In this document: positions 63,509 through 64,000 of the stretch, one piece after another
Numbering within the stretch: position 1 is the stretch's first letter
How the letters are laid out: every line of letters starts with the position of its first letter
Assembly: GCA_904063045.1 (NCBI GenBank)
Contig: CAJFCJ010000023.1
Span: forward strand, 682,001-746,000
Direction: 5' to 3'
Source of the DNA: Dimorphilus gyrociliatus
Lineage: Eukaryota > Annelida > Polychaeta > Dinophilidae
Length of the DNA stretch: 64,000 bases
The notes under the pieces: model-generated
Databases searched by the model: none
The model's input: only the letters and a program-made list of their open reading frames with translations
What the model was told of the DNA's origin: nothing
Program-made: the position numbers and the translations under genes

Positions 63509-63625
63509 CCAGCCCTGGACCCCTTTTAAAGCCCTTCATTGATCCTAACCCTTTGTTTGGACCCACCTAATTACAAATCAATTGTTGGAATATTTTTCCT
63601 AACCCTTTCCCACCCAAAATCTCAC
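63495..63625. repeat. Degenerate interstitial telomere-like repeats
   Basis: ACCCTAACCCTAACCC at 63495-63510 is followed by scattered CCTAACCC words at ~63543 and ~63597 within C-rich sequence. These resemble decayed (TTAGGG)n, the usual animal telomere unit. Confidence 0.55.
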
Positions 63626-64000
63626 CCCAAAATAACTGCAAAATGGACGTTTTCAACAGTCCCCATATACGGTATATCCCATAAGAATATCTCTATTATT
63701 ATTTCTATCATTTGCAGTATTAACAGTACTATATCGTTTTTGAAACGGTTGAAAAATTATTGGGTATAACCCTTTCCAAAGAGTTTTTACTCGTCCATCC
63801 ACTATATTCAACAATCCCATCAACCGTCGTAAAAGATCGAAAGAAAAGATGAGCCCCTTTTATGACTCGCATTAAGAATCGGAGGACTTTTTATCAAGTA
63901 AAAATTGGACAGAAACTCGAACTGGGAAAATTAGAGTCAAGGCTACAACGTCAGCTTAAGGCTAACGAAGAGAAGATAAGTGTGTAGTGGAATTAGACTT
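63626..64000. other. Window end; one small charged frame
   Basis: A frame from the ATG at about 63864 to a TAG at ~63987 would encode some 41 residues, Lys/Arg/Glu-rich with QVKIGQKLELGKLESRL. It is not repetitive but has no known family. Could be a terminal exon or chance. Confidence 0.2.

Noticed and set aside
1-64000. CRISPR arrays, operons, ribosome binding sites, phage genes
   Set aside because: The DNA is eukaryotic with spliced genes; no direct-repeat/spacer arrays or bacterial gene organisation were seen.

Overview
The window is nuclear DNA from an animal, most likely a lophotrochozoan invertebrate (annelid, mollusc or relative). Evidence for an animal: multi-exon genes with GT-AG introns of about 50 bp to 4.6 kb, a Polycomb CBX protein, a metabotropic glutamate receptor, rhodopsin-type GPCRs, a claudin-type membrane protein, an M13 (neprilysin-type) ectopeptidase homologue and a likely neuropeptide precursor. 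The lophotrochozoan placement is inference: it rests on an NdWFamide-like tripeptide precursor and on GPCR style. The DNA is AT-rich and full of (CT)n/(GA)n tracts, other microsatellites and short TATACTGTATA-type palindromes; most long open frames are low-complexity readings of these repeats.

Layout. 1315-2763 (+): small secreted precursor releasing a putative NFY-amide. 8531-9359 (+): SRSF3/7-like RRM protein without an RS domain, tail to tail with 13881-9498 (-), a claudin/PMP22/CACNG-type four-pass protein. 19542-17249 (-): short Polycomb chromobox protein with chromodomain and Pc box, behind a CRE/NRF1/YY1-like promoter. 26240-22297 (-): full-length 15-exon M13 homologue whose zinc-binding motifs are gone. 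30410-29511 (-) and 32215-33655 (+): two divergent class A GPCRs, head to head. 47652-35862 (-): nine-exon group III-like mGluR whose conserved distal glutamate-binding arginine position is alanine. 53545-52148 (-) and 54063-56803 (+): the two subunits of the PLP synthase (PdxT/SNO glutaminase and PdxS/SNZ/PDX1 synthase), head to head across 517 bp. The last 7 kb has no recognisable gene; near its end is an 0.88-kb segment bounded by inverted repeats made of telomere-like TTAGGG units.

How the genes relate. PdxT and PDX1 form one enzyme: PdxT releases ammonia from glutamine and PDX1 joins it to a pentose phosphate and a triose phosphate to give pyridoxal 5'-phosphate. Most animals lack this pathway, so this pair is metabolically the most striking content. 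Several of the other genes serve neural or cell-surface signalling (peptide precursor, peptide-receptor-like GPCRs, mGluR, M13 homologue), but nothing shows that they act together. All gene models were spliced by hand; each reading frame closes exactly across its introns, which is the main support for the exon limits.
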